The position numbers were made by a program, and so were the translations under genes. A stretch of DNA of 64,000 nucleotides from Rhizobium sp. CF122 (lineage in GTDB: Bacteria; Pseudomonadota; Alphaproteobacteria; Rhizobiales; Rhizobiaceae). Positions within the stretch are counted from its first letter, which is position 1, and every line of letters begins with the position of its first letter. Below the pieces are notes generated by a model. The model searched no databases, was not told where the DNA came from, and was given only the letters and a program-made list of their open reading frames with translations. Shown one piece after another: positions 26,619 through 36,794 of this stretch. The stretch is from positions 49,240 to 113,239 of the forward strand of contig NZ_AKKA01000121.1 in NCBI RefSeq assembly GCF_000282035.1. The letters are read 5' to 3'.

Positions 26619-26737
26619 CGCGTCGTCTCCTGCTTGATTGTCTCTGTCAAAAAATACTTAGGAAGCGTGACAATTGTTCAATGCTTGCAAGGCGGAAAGT
26701 CTTCCGCCAAAGAGGGCGCGTGACTTTGGAGAAAATT

Positions 26738-27202
26738 ATGGCGGACAACGGTTTTTCGATTTCGGGTGAACTCACGGAAACGGGTCACCGGCTCCTGCAG
26801 CGCGTCTATTACGAGGACACGGATTTTTCCGGCCTCGTCTACCATGCTCGCTATCTGCACTTCCTCGAGCGCGGCCGCACCGATTACCTCCGTTGTCTCG
26901 GCGTCGAGCAGCGCGAACTCATCAATTCGGACGAGGAGGGGCTTGTCTTCGTCGTCCACCGCATGGAGATCGACTTCAAGCAACCGGCGCGGATGGATGA
27001 CATCCTGATGGTGCTGACCCACACCGAAAAAGCGGGTGGCGCCAAGATGGTCCTCAATCAGGAAATCCGGCGCGGCGAAACGCTGCTGATCGCCGCCAAG
27101 GTGATCATCGCCGTCATCAACGCCAATGCGAGGCCGCGACGACTGCCCGAAGCGCTTGCCGAGAAATTTCTGGAAGGCAGCAAGCCGCTCCGTGGACCGT
27201 GA
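26738..27202 (+). CDS. ybgC: Tol-Pal-associated acyl-CoA thioesterase YbgC
   Basis: The 154-residue hotdog-fold thioesterase has the catalytic motif YYEDTDFSGLVYHARYL, with the active-site Asp in EDTD. YbgC hydrolyses acyl-CoA or acyl-ACP thioesters and is linked to phospholipid metabolism next to Tol-Pal in many proteobacteria. The ATG at 26738 with a TGGAGA ribosome site is preferred to the longer frame from 26681. It is separated from tolQ by 450 bases, so it may not share a transcript with it. Confidence 0.93.
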   Translation: MADNGFSISGELTETGHRLLQRVYYEDTDFSGLVYHARYLHFLERGRTDYLRCLGVEQRELINSDEEGLVFVVHRMEIDFKQPARMDDILMVLTHTEKAGGAKMVLNQEIRRGETLLIAAKVIIAVINANARPRRLPEALAEKFLEGSKPLRGP

Positions 27203-27652
27203 GCCTTTGCGGCCGCAGCGCGTCCCGCCGTTTCAACATCGTTTGCCTGCGGCGATTCGCGCAGGTTAATCGCGAAGCGATGAAAAGACGCTGGATTCCG
27301 GCCTTGCATAAACATGAGTTTTGTGTGAAGGAATTCGCGCGCTGGAAGATAAGCGCTGTTGTGGTCATCGACCTAGATCTGACCAAGTAATCCAAGGGAT
27401 AAATCTTTCGCCGATAGTTTCGCTGTCATGATCCGGCGCTAACGAACTGTTAACCATAATAGTGTCTTACTCGGATTGTCAGAGTTTGTGCGGTGCACGC
27501 CTTCCTTTGACCAAATTTGACGGCAAGGAAGGCGGATAAGAGCTTGGAAGCTTGACCAGGGCTTTGGGCGGCGGCCGCCAGACACTTCTTGCGAGATCAC
27601 TTTGTGCCGCCCGGTCAAGTACCGGGCGTTTGGATTCGGGGATTTTGGATCA
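27203..27652 (+). other. Long structured leader or promoter region upstream of tolQ
   Basis: There is no supported gene in these 450 bases. Three elements are visible: a CtrA-like box at 27439-27457; a 9-bp perfect inverted repeat GCCTTCCTT/AAGGAAGGC (27499-27507 and 27525-27533); and an 8-bp perfect hairpin CGCCCGGT-caagt-ACCGGGCG (27608-27628) ending 24 bases before the tolQ ATG and followed by TTTGG. The second hairpin resembles a short attenuator. Confidence 0.6.
27439..27457 (+). promoter_or_regulatory. CtrA-like box upstream of the tol operon
   Basis: CTAA, 7 bases, TTAACCAT. The right half is the full CtrA half-site TTAACCAT and the left half has one mismatch to TTAA. It lies 196 bases before the tolQ ATG. 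Confidence 0.5.
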
Positions 27653-28372
27653 ATGGAACAAGTAGGATTGGCAGCAGCAACGGCCGACGTCAGCCTCTGG
27701 TCGCTGTTTATGCAGGCAGGTCTCGTCGTCAAGCTGGTCATGCTCGGGCTCATCGCAGCCTCGGTCTGGACCTGGGCGATTGTCATCGACAAGTATCTGG
27801 CTTACGGCCGCGCGCGGCGCCAGTTCGACAAGTTCGAGCAGGTGTTCTGGTCGGGTCAGTCGCTGGAAGAGCTTTATCGGACGCTGTCGGAACGCAACAA
27901 CACCGGCCTTGCCTCGATCTTCGTCTCTGCCATGCGCGAATGGAAGAAGTCGTTCGAGCGCGGCGCGCGCTCCCCGATCGGTCTGCAGATGCGTATCGAC
28001 CGCGCCATGGACGTCACGCTCGCTCGTGAATCCGAATTCCTCTCAGCCCGTCTCGGCTCGCTGGCGACAATCGGTTCTGCCGGTCCGTTCATCGGCCTCT
28101 TCGGTACGGTCGTCGGTATCATGACCTCGTTCCAGGCGATCGCCGGCTCGAAGTCGACGAACCTCGCGGTCGTTGCCCCTGGTATCGCGGAAGCGCTGCT
28201 CGCAACCGCAATCGGCCTTGTTGCCGCTATCCCAGCCGTTATCGCCTACAACAAGTTCACTGCCGATGCCGGCAAGCTCTCTGCTCGCATGGAAGGCTTC
28301 GCGGATGAATTTTCTGCCATCCTTTCGCGCCAGATCGACGAGAAACTGCAGCCGCGTCAGGCCGCGCAGTAA
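27653..28372 (+). CDS. tolQ: Tol-Pal system proton channel protein TolQ
   Basis: The 239-residue inner membrane protein has three membrane helices (about 20-45, 135-160 and 170-195) with the conserved segments GSAGPFIGLFGTVVGIM and APGIAEALLATAIGL typical of TolQ/ExbB/MotA. With TolR it converts proton flow into movement of TolA for outer-membrane constriction at division. The ATG at 27653 (MEQVGL) is chosen over an upstream start at 27602 that would place the leader hairpin in the coding sequence. Confidence 0.96.
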   Translation: MEQVGLAAATADVSLWSLFMQAGLVVKLVMLGLIAASVWTWAIVIDKYLAYGRARRQFDKFEQVFWSGQSLEELYRTLSERNNTGLASIFVSAMREWKKSFERGARSPIGLQMRIDRAMDVTLARESEFLSARLGSLATIGSAGPFIGLFGTVVGIMTSFQAIAGSKSTNLAVVAPGIAEALLATAIGLVAAIPAVIAYNKFTADAGKLSARMEGFADEFSAILSRQIDEKLQPRQAAQ

Positions 28373-28395
28373 TCGACGGGAACGGAGTCAACGAT

Positions 28396-28857
28396 ATGGG
28401 TATGGGTGCTCCAAGCGGTGGCGGTAGCGGCAGTGGCCGCGGTGGTCGTCGTCGCGGTGGCCACAGAGGTGGTGCCATCTCCGAAATCAACGTGACGCCG
28501 CTCGTCGACGTTATGCTCGTGCTTTTGATCATCTTCATGGTCGCCGCACCGATGATGACCGTCGGCGTGCCGGTCGATCTGCCGGAAACGCAGGCGAAGG
28601 CGCTGAATTCCGAAACGCAGCCGATCACGATCTCGGTCAAGAATGACGGCCAGGTCTTCCTGCAGGAAACGCCGATCCCGGCCGAGGAGATTGCCGCGAA
28701 GCTCGAGGCGATCGCAACGACCGGCTACAATGAGCGCATCTTCGTTCGCGGCGACGCGACCGCGCCTTATGGCGTGATCGCCGACGTCATGGCCCGCATC
28801 CAGGGTGCCGGCTACAAGAACATCGGTCTCGTGACGCAGCAGAAGAAGGACCAATAG
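28396..28857 (+). CDS. tolR: Tol-Pal system protein TolR
   Basis: The 153-residue protein has one membrane helix carrying the key Asp in INVTPLVDVMLVLLIIFMV, and a periplasmic ExbD-like domain. The N-terminus before the helix is unusually Gly/Arg/Ser-rich (residues 4-28). It partners with TolQ, 23 bases after tolQ. Confidence 0.96.
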   Translation: MGMGAPSGGGSGSGRGGRRRGGHRGGAISEINVTPLVDVMLVLLIIFMVAAPMMTVGVPVDLPETQAKALNSETQPITISVKNDGQVFLQETPIPAEEIAAKLEAIATTGYNERIFVRGDATAPYGVIADVMARIQGAGYKNIGLVTQQKKDQ

Positions 28858-28865
28858 CAAACGCT

Positions 28866-30002
28866 ATGAAGGCCAGTATCGTCACATCTGCGGCTCTGCA
28901 CTGTGCACTGCTTGCCTGGGCACTGATCTCGATCGGCTCCCCGGAGCAGTTCAAAGTCGAGGATTTCGAGGCGATGCCCGTCGATCTCGTGCCTGTCGAA
29001 GAGATGTCGCAGCTGCAGCAGGGTGACAAGACGGCGCCCCCGAAGGAAAAGGCGGCGCCGAAGCCGACGACCAAGCCGGCGACAGTCGATAACGCGGAAA
29101 ACATGGGCGATAACAATATCGACCTCAAGACGCCGCCGGTCCCGAACGCCAAGCCCAGCAACAATGAGAGCGCTGCTGCCCCGAAGGCGGCCGAAAAGCC
29201 TCTTCCGCAGAACGATCCCGTGCCCAACGAGGTGAAGGAGATCATGAAGGAGGAGACGGACGTCGAGCCGAAGCAGGTCGCTTCCATCACGCCGCCGAAG
29301 CCGGAAATCACCCCGCCGACCCCGACGCCGCCGAAGGCTGAGGAACCGCCGCAGGAACAGGCCGAGCCGCCGAAGCCGGACGCTGAGGCGCTGCCGGACA
29401 AGGTTCCGACTCCGGTCGTGAAGCCGCAGCCAAAACCACCGGAACAGAAGCCAGCCGAAAAGCCCCCGGAAAAGAAAACCGAGGACCAGGCGACGGCCGA
29501 CGACAAGCCGACGGACAAGAAGAAGGCTGAGAAGAAGCAGGAGAAGGCCAAGTCTGCCTCTTCCAAGCAGAGCGATTTCAACGCTGACGATATTGCGGCT
29601 CTGCTGAACAAGCAGGATCCTTCTTCCGGCGGCGCCAAGCGCTCGACAGAAGTTGCGTCGCTCGGTGCAAAGAAGACCACGAGCGGCTCCAAGCTCTCGA
29701 TGAGTGAGATGGACGCGCTGCGCAGCGCGATTGCCGGCAACTGGTCGGTTATCCCCGGGATGGAAGGCGCAAGCGAAGTTCGCATCAAGGTCCACATGAA
29801 GCTAGACCCTGATGGCAACATCATCGGCTCACCCGAGGTTGAAGCGACCGGCGGCACAAACGAGGCGACGCGGATGGCGTTGGCAAGCGGTGCCAAGCGC
29901 GCCGTCATGAAGTCGTCGCCCTTCACGAACCTTCCGAAAGACAAATATGACGCCTGGGGCGAAGTTATCGTCAACTTCGATCCTAGCGATCTAGCCCTTT
30001 AA
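28866..30002 (+). CDS. tolA: Tol-Pal system protein TolA
   Basis: The 378-residue protein has an N-terminal membrane anchor (about 5-24, with a Ser-His pair replaced by ALHCALLAW), a long Pro/Lys/Glu-rich periplasmic spacer (about 45-245) and a C-terminal TonB-like domain (about 275-378, AIAGNWSVIPGMEGA). Enteric TolA has an Ala/Lys/Glu helix as spacer; here it is proline-rich and more TonB-like. TolA links the TolQR motor to Pal and TolB at the outer membrane. Confidence 0.93.
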   Translation: MKASIVTSAALHCALLAWALISIGSPEQFKVEDFEAMPVDLVPVEEMSQLQQGDKTAPPKEKAAPKPTTKPATVDNAENMGDNNIDLKTPPVPNAKPSNNESAAAPKAAEKPLPQNDPVPNEVKEIMKEETDVEPKQVASITPPKPEITPPTPTPPKAEEPPQEQAEPPKPDAEALPDKVPTPVVKPQPKPPEQKPAEKPPEKKTEDQATADDKPTDKKKAEKKQEKAKSASSKQSDFNADDIAALLNKQDPSSGGAKRSTEVASLGAKKTTSGSKLSMSEMDALRSAIAGNWSVIPGMEGASEVRIKVHMKLDPDGNIIGSPEVEATGGTNEATRMALASGAKRAVMKSSPFTNLPKDKYDAWGEVIVNFDPSDLAL

Positions 30003-30003
30003 A

Positions 30004-31335
30004 ATGCTGAAAGGCTTGTCCTCCATGACCAAGTGTTCCCTCATCCGCGCCTTGATGGTCGCCGTCGGCATGATAACCACTGCGGTTGTCGCCACGCCGG
30101 CGAACGCGCTTGTCGAAATCAACATCAACAAGGGTAACGTCGAGCCGCTGCCGATCGCGATCACTGATTTCCTGCAGGGTGACATGGGCGCGCAGGTATC
30201 GCAGGTTATCGCTGCCGATCTCCAGCGCTCCGGCCTCTTCGCGCCGATCAACAAGAACGCCTTCATCGAGAAGATCTCCAACCCGGATGCCGCTCCGCGC
30301 TTCGAGGACTGGAAGGTCATTAATGCACAGGCCCTCGTCACCGGTCGCGTGACGCAGGAAAGCGACGGCCGCCTCCGCGCCGAGTTCCGCCTCTGGGATA
30401 CGTTTGCCGGCACGCAGATGACCGGTCAGCAGTTCTATACGCAGCCGGAGAACTGGCGCCGCGTAGCCCATATTATCGCCGATGCGATCTACAAGCAGAT
30501 CACCGGCGAGGAGGGCTACTTCGATACCCGCGTCGTCTTCGTGTCCGAATCCGGCACCAAGCAGGATCGCAAGCGTCAGCTCGCCATCATGGACCAGGAT
30601 GGCTTCAACGTCCGCATGTTGACGAACGGCAGCGACCTCGTTCTGACGCCGCGCTTCTCGCCGAACCGTCAGGAAGTCACATACATGTCCTTCGCCAACC
30701 AGCAGCCGCGGGTCTACCTGCTGCAGCTTGAGACGGGACAGCGCGAGGTCGTCGGCAACTTTCCGGGCATGACCTTCTCGCCGCGCTTCTCGCCCGATGG
30801 CCAGAAGGTCGTGATGAGCCTGCAGCAGGAAGGCAACGCCAATATCTACACGATGGACCTGCGTTCGCGCACCACGACGCGCCTGACCTCGACAGCCGCG
30901 ATCGATACGTCGCCGTCCTATTCGCCGGATGGCGGGCGCATCGTGTTCGAAAGCGACCGCGGCGGCAAGCAGCAGATCTACGTCATGAACGCCGACGGCT
31001 CCGGCCAGACGCGCATCTCCTTCGGTGACGGCAACTACTCCACGCCGGTCTGGTCTCCGCGCGGCGATCTGATTGCCTTCACCAAGCAGTCGGGTGGCAA
31101 GTTCTCGATCGGTGTGATGAAGCCGGACGGTTCGGGCGAGCGCATCCTGACGACGGGCTTCCACAACGAAGGCCCGACCTGGGCGCCGAATGGCCGCGTC
31201 ATCATGTTCTTCCGCCAGGCGGCGGGTGCCGGTGGTCCGCAGCTCTACTCGATCGATCTGACAGGCTACAACGAGCAACTCATCAAGACCCCGACCTACG
31301 CTTCGGACCCAGCCTGGTCGCCGCTTCTCGAGTAG
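30004..31335 (+). CDS. tolB: Tol-Pal system periplasmic protein TolB
   Basis: The 443-residue protein has a signal peptide, an N-terminal alpha/beta domain and a C-terminal six-bladed beta-propeller built from WD40-like PD40 repeats (for example PRFSPDGQKVVMS, SPSYSPDGGRIVFESDRGG and WSPRGDLIAFT). It binds Pal and TolA. The ATG at 30004 directly follows the tolA stop; a second ATG at 30025 also leaves a complete signal peptide and has an AAAGG upstream, so the exact start is open. Confidence 0.95.
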   Translation: MLKGLSSMTKCSLIRALMVAVGMITTAVVATPANALVEININKGNVEPLPIAITDFLQGDMGAQVSQVIAADLQRSGLFAPINKNAFIEKISNPDAAPRFEDWKVINAQALVTGRVTQESDGRLRAEFRLWDTFAGTQMTGQQFYTQPENWRRVAHIIADAIYKQITGEEGYFDTRVVFVSESGTKQDRKRQLAIMDQDGFNVRMLTNGSDLVLTPRFSPNRQEVTYMSFANQQPRVYLLQLETGQREVVGNFPGMTFSPRFSPDGQKVVMSLQQEGNANIYTMDLRSRTTTRLTSTAAIDTSPSYSPDGGRIVFESDRGGKQQIYVMNADGSGQTRISFGDGNYSTPVWSPRGDLIAFTKQSGGKFSIGVMKPDGSGERILTTGFHNEGPTWAPNGRVIMFFRQAAGAGGPQLYSIDLTGYNEQLIKTPTYASDPAWSPLLE

Positions 31336-31400
31336 TAAAGCTTGTGAATGTGCCTTTTTGTCGCCGCAAAAATCCCTGATTGGGGCGACTGAGGGACAAA

Positions 31401-31419
31401 TCAACCATCTGTTAACCAT
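31401..31419 (+). promoter_or_regulatory. CtrA-like box upstream of pal
   Basis: TCAA, 7 bases, TTAACCAT, 73 bases before the pal ATG. It has the same right half-site and spacing as the tolQ box, with one mismatch in the left half. Confidence 0.5.
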
Positions 31420-31491
31420 AATTCTTGAATGCCGATTAACCCAACGAGGTTACAGTCCGGCAACCTTAATCAAGTCGCAAGGAGACCGGCC

Positions 31492-32022
31492 ATGAGCCGA
31501 ATTCACACCCCGGCAATGAGCCGCATGCAGAATTTTGCCCGTAACCCCGTCATGATCGCGCTTGTCGCCGGTCTTGCTCTGGCCGGTTGCGCCAACAAGA
31601 AGAACATGGCGAACAGTGCAGGCGACCTCGGCCTTGGCGCCGGAGCCGCAACGCCTGGTTCCGCCCAGGACTTTACCGTCAACGTCGGCGACCGCATCTT
31701 CTTCGACACTGACTCCACCTCGATCCGCGCGGACGCTTCCCAGACGCTCGATCGTCAGGCTCAGTGGCTTGCCCGCTATCCGAAGTACGCGATCACCATC
31801 GAAGGCCACGCCGACGAACGCGGTACGCGCGAATACAACCTCGCTCTCGGTGCTCGCCGTGCAGCCGCCACCAAGGATTACCTTGCTTCGCGTGGTGTTC
31901 CGGCTCAGCGCATGAAGACGATCTCCTACGGCAAGGAACGTCCGGTTGCCGTCTGCGACGATATTTCCTGCTGGTCGCAGAACCGCCGTGCCGTTACCGT
32001 TCTCGGTGGCGCCGGTATGTAA
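31492..32022 (+). CDS. pal: Peptidoglycan-associated lipoprotein Pal
   Basis: The 176-residue lipoprotein has a lipobox (LALAGC) after a hydrophobic signal, and a C-terminal OmpA-like peptidoglycan-binding domain (IEGHADERGTREYNLALGARRA). The ATG at 31492 follows an AAGGAGA ribosome site; the open frame from 31429 adds a non-signal extension. It anchors the outer membrane to peptidoglycan and binds TolB. The 156-base gap after tolB holds a CtrA-like box, so pal may have its own promoter. Confidence 0.96.
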   Translation: MSRIHTPAMSRMQNFARNPVMIALVAGLALAGCANKKNMANSAGDLGLGAGAATPGSAQDFTVNVGDRIFFDTDSTSIRADASQTLDRQAQWLARYPKYAITIEGHADERGTREYNLALGARRAAATKDYLASRGVPAQRMKTISYGKERPVAVCDDISCWSQNRRAVTVLGGAGM

Positions 32023-32046
32023 TTGCCGGGAAATATTACAATTTCG

Positions 32047-32083
32047 AAAGGGCGGCTCCATCGCGGGCCGCCTTTTCTTTTTG
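32047..32083 (+). terminator. Terminator after pal
   Basis: The stem AAAGGGCGGC/GCCGCCTTTT (six GC pairs plus A-T pairs and one G-T) closes a 10-base loop and runs into TTTTCTTTTT. It lies between pal and cpoB and should reduce readthrough into cpoB. Confidence 0.8.
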
Positions 32084-32183
32084 AACACACTTTGGCCAGT
32101 TTCCGTTGCTTTTTGAAAGCAATTGGAAAAATCTCCTGTTCGCGCCAATGGGCGCGAAGAATCACAGGGACAGGACAAACCAT

Positions 32184-33188
32184 ATGAAAAAACTTGTCGT
32201 TGCGGGCATGCTGTGCCTCGCGGCCGTGGCCGGGGCGGGCCAATCGGCGAATGCGACGTCGCTCTTTGGGTGGCAGATCGGCGGCAAGGCCGCGGATCGG
32301 CAGCCGCAGGCACCGGTTGTAAACGTGCAGGCCGCCGGCGGCGCCGAAGTTCGCGTCCAGCAGTTGGAAGAGCAGCTGCGTCAGCTGAACGGCCGCATCG
32401 AGGAGATGAGCTTCCAGCTCCTGCAGATGCAGGAAACGATCCGCAAGGCGCAGGAAGACAATGAATTCCGTTTCCAGGAGCTGGAAAAGGGCGGCGGCGG
32501 TAGTGCCGGCAGCAGCTCCAAGACGATGAAAAAGAGCGAGGCCAATGTGCCTCCTCCGGTTCAAGGTCAGAGCGGTGGTGACGATGTCGCCCGCGTTATC
32601 CAAGCACCGCAGGGAGCCGAGACGGCTCCCTCGACCGATGTTCCGGCAAACGATGGCCTCGGCCAGCCGCCGAAGCAGCTCGGTTCGATGGAGTTCGACC
32701 AGAACGGCAATCCGATCGGTGGCTCGGTCAACGAGGGTGCCACAGTTGGATCCGGCCCGCTTCCGGGCGTCGATTCCGGCCGCTCGTCGCAGACTGCCTC
32801 GCTCGGCAGCGAAGCCGACCAGTACAAGGCTGCCTATGGCCACGTCCTTTCGGGTGACTACTCGACGGCCGAGCAGGAGTTCACTCAGTACATCGCTCAA
32901 TACCCGAGCAGTGCTCGAGCAGCCGATGCCAATTTCTGGCTTGGCGAGGCGCTCTACTCGCAGGGCAAGTACAACGAGGCCGCCAAGACGTTCCTCGATG
33001 CTCACAAGAAGTATGGCAGCTCTGAAAAGGCGCCGGAAATGCTGCTGAAGCTCGGCATGTCGCTTGCCGCGCTCGACAATACGGAAACCGCATGCGCCAC
33101 GCTGCGCGAAGTTTCGAAGCGTTATCCCAAGGCTTCTCGTGCCGTGATAACCAAGGTTGCCAGCGAGCAAAAGCGTCTCGCCTGCTAA
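32184..33188 (+). CDS. cpoB: Cell division coordinator CpoB (YbgF)
   Basis: The 334-residue periplasmic protein has a signal peptide (about 24 residues), an N-terminal trimerising coiled coil (VQQLEEQLRQLNGRIEEM onwards, about 58-100), a long low-complexity linker and a C-terminal TPR domain (about 205-330) with QYKAAYGHVLSGDYSTAE and NFWLGEALYSQGKYNEAAK. CpoB couples Tol with peptidoglycan synthesis. The ATG at 32184 gives the signal peptide; the frame from 32106 is longer but overlaps the pal terminator region. Confidence 0.93.
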   Translation: MKKLVVAGMLCLAAVAGAGQSANATSLFGWQIGGKAADRQPQAPVVNVQAAGGAEVRVQQLEEQLRQLNGRIEEMSFQLLQMQETIRKAQEDNEFRFQELEKGGGGSAGSSSKTMKKSEANVPPPVQGQSGGDDVARVIQAPQGAETAPSTDVPANDGLGQPPKQLGSMEFDQNGNPIGGSVNEGATVGSGPLPGVDSGRSSQTASLGSEADQYKAAYGHVLSGDYSTAEQEFTQYIAQYPSSARAADANFWLGEALYSQGKYNEAAKTFLDAHKKYGSSEKAPEMLLKLGMSLAALDNTETACATLREVSKRYPKASRAVITKVASEQKRLAC

Positions 33189-33199
33189 GGACTTCCGGT

Positions 33200-34525
33200 T
33201 TGCGCCCGGACGGCCCCCTTCTACCCGAGACGGCAGCACGCCGTTTTCTTGACTCGCTGATCAAGCCCTCGCGCATCCTTGTCGCGATTTCGGGTGGAAG
33301 CGATTCAACTGGCCTGCTTCTGGCGCTCGCCGAAGCACTCGAGGCCGCGCCCAACTCGAAAATATCCCTTTGTGCCGCAACCGTCGACCATGCGTTGCGG
33401 ACAGACTCGGCCGAGGAGGCGCACCAGGTTGCAGCCTTCTGTCGGTCGCTCGATATTCCGCACCTCACCAAGACATGGCGCGGTGAAAAGCCCAAGACTG
33501 GTACGATGCTGGCGGCACGCGAAGCCCGTTACGCTCTGCTTGCCGATGCCGCTGAAAGCCTGAACGCAGATATTGTCGTGACCGCGCATACAGCCGACGA
33601 TCAGCGCGAGACACTCGCCATGCGACGGGAGCGTTCAGAACAGCCAAGCACCGGCATTGCCGATCTCGTTCTCTTTGATCGCCGCTTGTGGGTAGCTCGA
33701 CCGTTGCTTGGTTGCCAGCGGGAGGCGATCCGCGATTACCTTCGCGCGCGGCAGGTCGCCTGGATCGACGACCCAAGCAATGAGGACCCGAAGTACGAAC
33801 GTGTGCGGATACGGTCGCGCCTTGCTGAAGAGGCTGATGTTGTTCCGGCTCCGGACGAGGTGGGCGATTTACGAGCGGGCGTCGCCGTTTTGGCGGCTCG
33901 ATGGTTGGATCAGTATTTCGTTTTACATTCTCCCTTGATCGGCCACGTGATCCCGGCCGGGCTCGTCGCCGAAAGGCAGATCCTTAGCTACGCCGTCGCC
34001 CGCCTTGCAGCGGTATTTGGTGGGCAAGCGTTCGCGCTCGGTCGCAAGCAGATAGACGATGTGCTGGCGTTTATCGAAAAAGGTGGGGTGGGCCGGATGA
34101 CGGCGGGGAGGGTGGTTTTCGACCTTCGGCGCGACGGGCTCTTTCTCGTTCGCGAGAACCGCGGCATCCTGCCGTTGACGCTGGCACCCGCCACGCGCGC
34201 TGTCTGGGACGGCCGATTCCTGGTTGAAAACGCAGCTCAAACGGAAATCGGCATCGTTGCTGGCAAAACAGTGGCACAGAGCGGTCAACTACCTAGGGGC
34301 GTCGTCAGGCGGGCCCTGGTGGCCATCCCACGTATCGTCGACGTGGCAGGACACGAGGCTCCTGGCAGTATTGCGGAGAAAGTCCGGATCACAGCCTATT
34401 TTTCGCCCTTCGACCGTTTTTTGACACGATTTGATTTCATCTTTGCGGAGAGCCTTGCGGCTGCCTTTGGAACACGCCCCTATCCAAAACCGCCTTTAGG
34501 TCGTATTGACGGAAAATCTATCTAA
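33200..34525 (+). CDS. tilS: tRNA(Ile)-lysidine synthase TilS
   Basis: The 441-residue ATP-pyrophosphatase has the P-loop motif ISGGSDSTG and the TAHTADDQRET motif. It converts C34 of the CAU-anticodon tRNA-Ile to lysidine, which is essential for AUA decoding. The best start is TTG 33200, 11 bases after the cpoB stop with AAGGAC as ribosome site; an in-frame ATG at 33092 would overlap cpoB by 97 bases. The C-terminal part is more divergent, as usual for the family. Confidence 0.92.
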   Translation: MRPDGPLLPETAARRFLDSLIKPSRILVAISGGSDSTGLLLALAEALEAAPNSKISLCAATVDHALRTDSAEEAHQVAAFCRSLDIPHLTKTWRGEKPKTGTMLAAREARYALLADAAESLNADIVVTAHTADDQRETLAMRRERSEQPSTGIADLVLFDRRLWVARPLLGCQREAIRDYLRARQVAWIDDPSNEDPKYERVRIRSRLAEEADVVPAPDEVGDLRAGVAVLAARWLDQYFVLHSPLIGHVIPAGLVAERQILSYAVARLAAVFGGQAFALGRKQIDDVLAFIEKGGVGRMTAGRVVFDLRRDGLFLVRENRGILPLTLAPATRAVWDGRFLVENAAQTEIGIVAGKTVAQSGQLPRGVVRRALVAIPRIVDVAGHEAPGSIAEKVRITAYFSPFDRFLTRFDFIFAESLAAAFGTRPYPKPPLGRIDGKSI

Positions 34526-34538
34526 CAGTCCAGTTTGC

Positions 34539-34570
34539 CTTGGCAATCACCTGCGGCAATCCTATGTTAG
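34539..34570 (+). promoter_or_regulatory. RpoH (sigma-32) heat-shock promoter of ftsH
   Basis: CTTG, 18 bases, then CCTATGTTAG is an exact match to the alphaproteobacterial heat-shock consensus CTTG-N18-CYTATNTNNG. It lies 53 bases upstream of the ftsH ATG, just after the tilS stop. Confidence 0.8.
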
Positions 34571-34623
34571 AGGCCAAATAAGACGGTCGCCATGAGGCGG
34601 TTGTTCCAGTGCTGGGGAGTTCG

Positions 34624-36555
<1,932 letters not shown>

Positions 36556-36576
36556 TTTCTCTTGAAGAATGACGGC

Positions 36577-36610
36577 AAGGCCGGGGTCCATTCTGGACGC
36601 CGGCCTTTTG
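36577..36610 (+). terminator. Terminator after ftsH
   Basis: An 8-bp perfect outer stem AAGGCCGG/CCGGCCTT, with further pairing GTCCA/TGGAC inside and a small internal mismatch, is followed by TTTT. It lies 22 bases after the ftsH stop. Confidence 0.82.
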
Positions 36611-36794
36611 TGTCGGTAACGCGATGTAATGGGTTTTCTTGCTAATTTACGTGATGGTCACCGCGATTTGTGTCATGCCGGTGACATAGCGAGGCCTCAT
36701 TTGGGGCTCTTGTAGCGATATTCCGCCTGTGGCGGCTGATTTTTTGCAAGTGATGATGCGCAGCCTGAAGGCGCGCCAAGGCACAGGGGTGCAT

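Noticed and set aside
29983..31419. 478-codon open frame on the minus strand
   Set aside because: Antisense to tolB; no domain or ribosome site.
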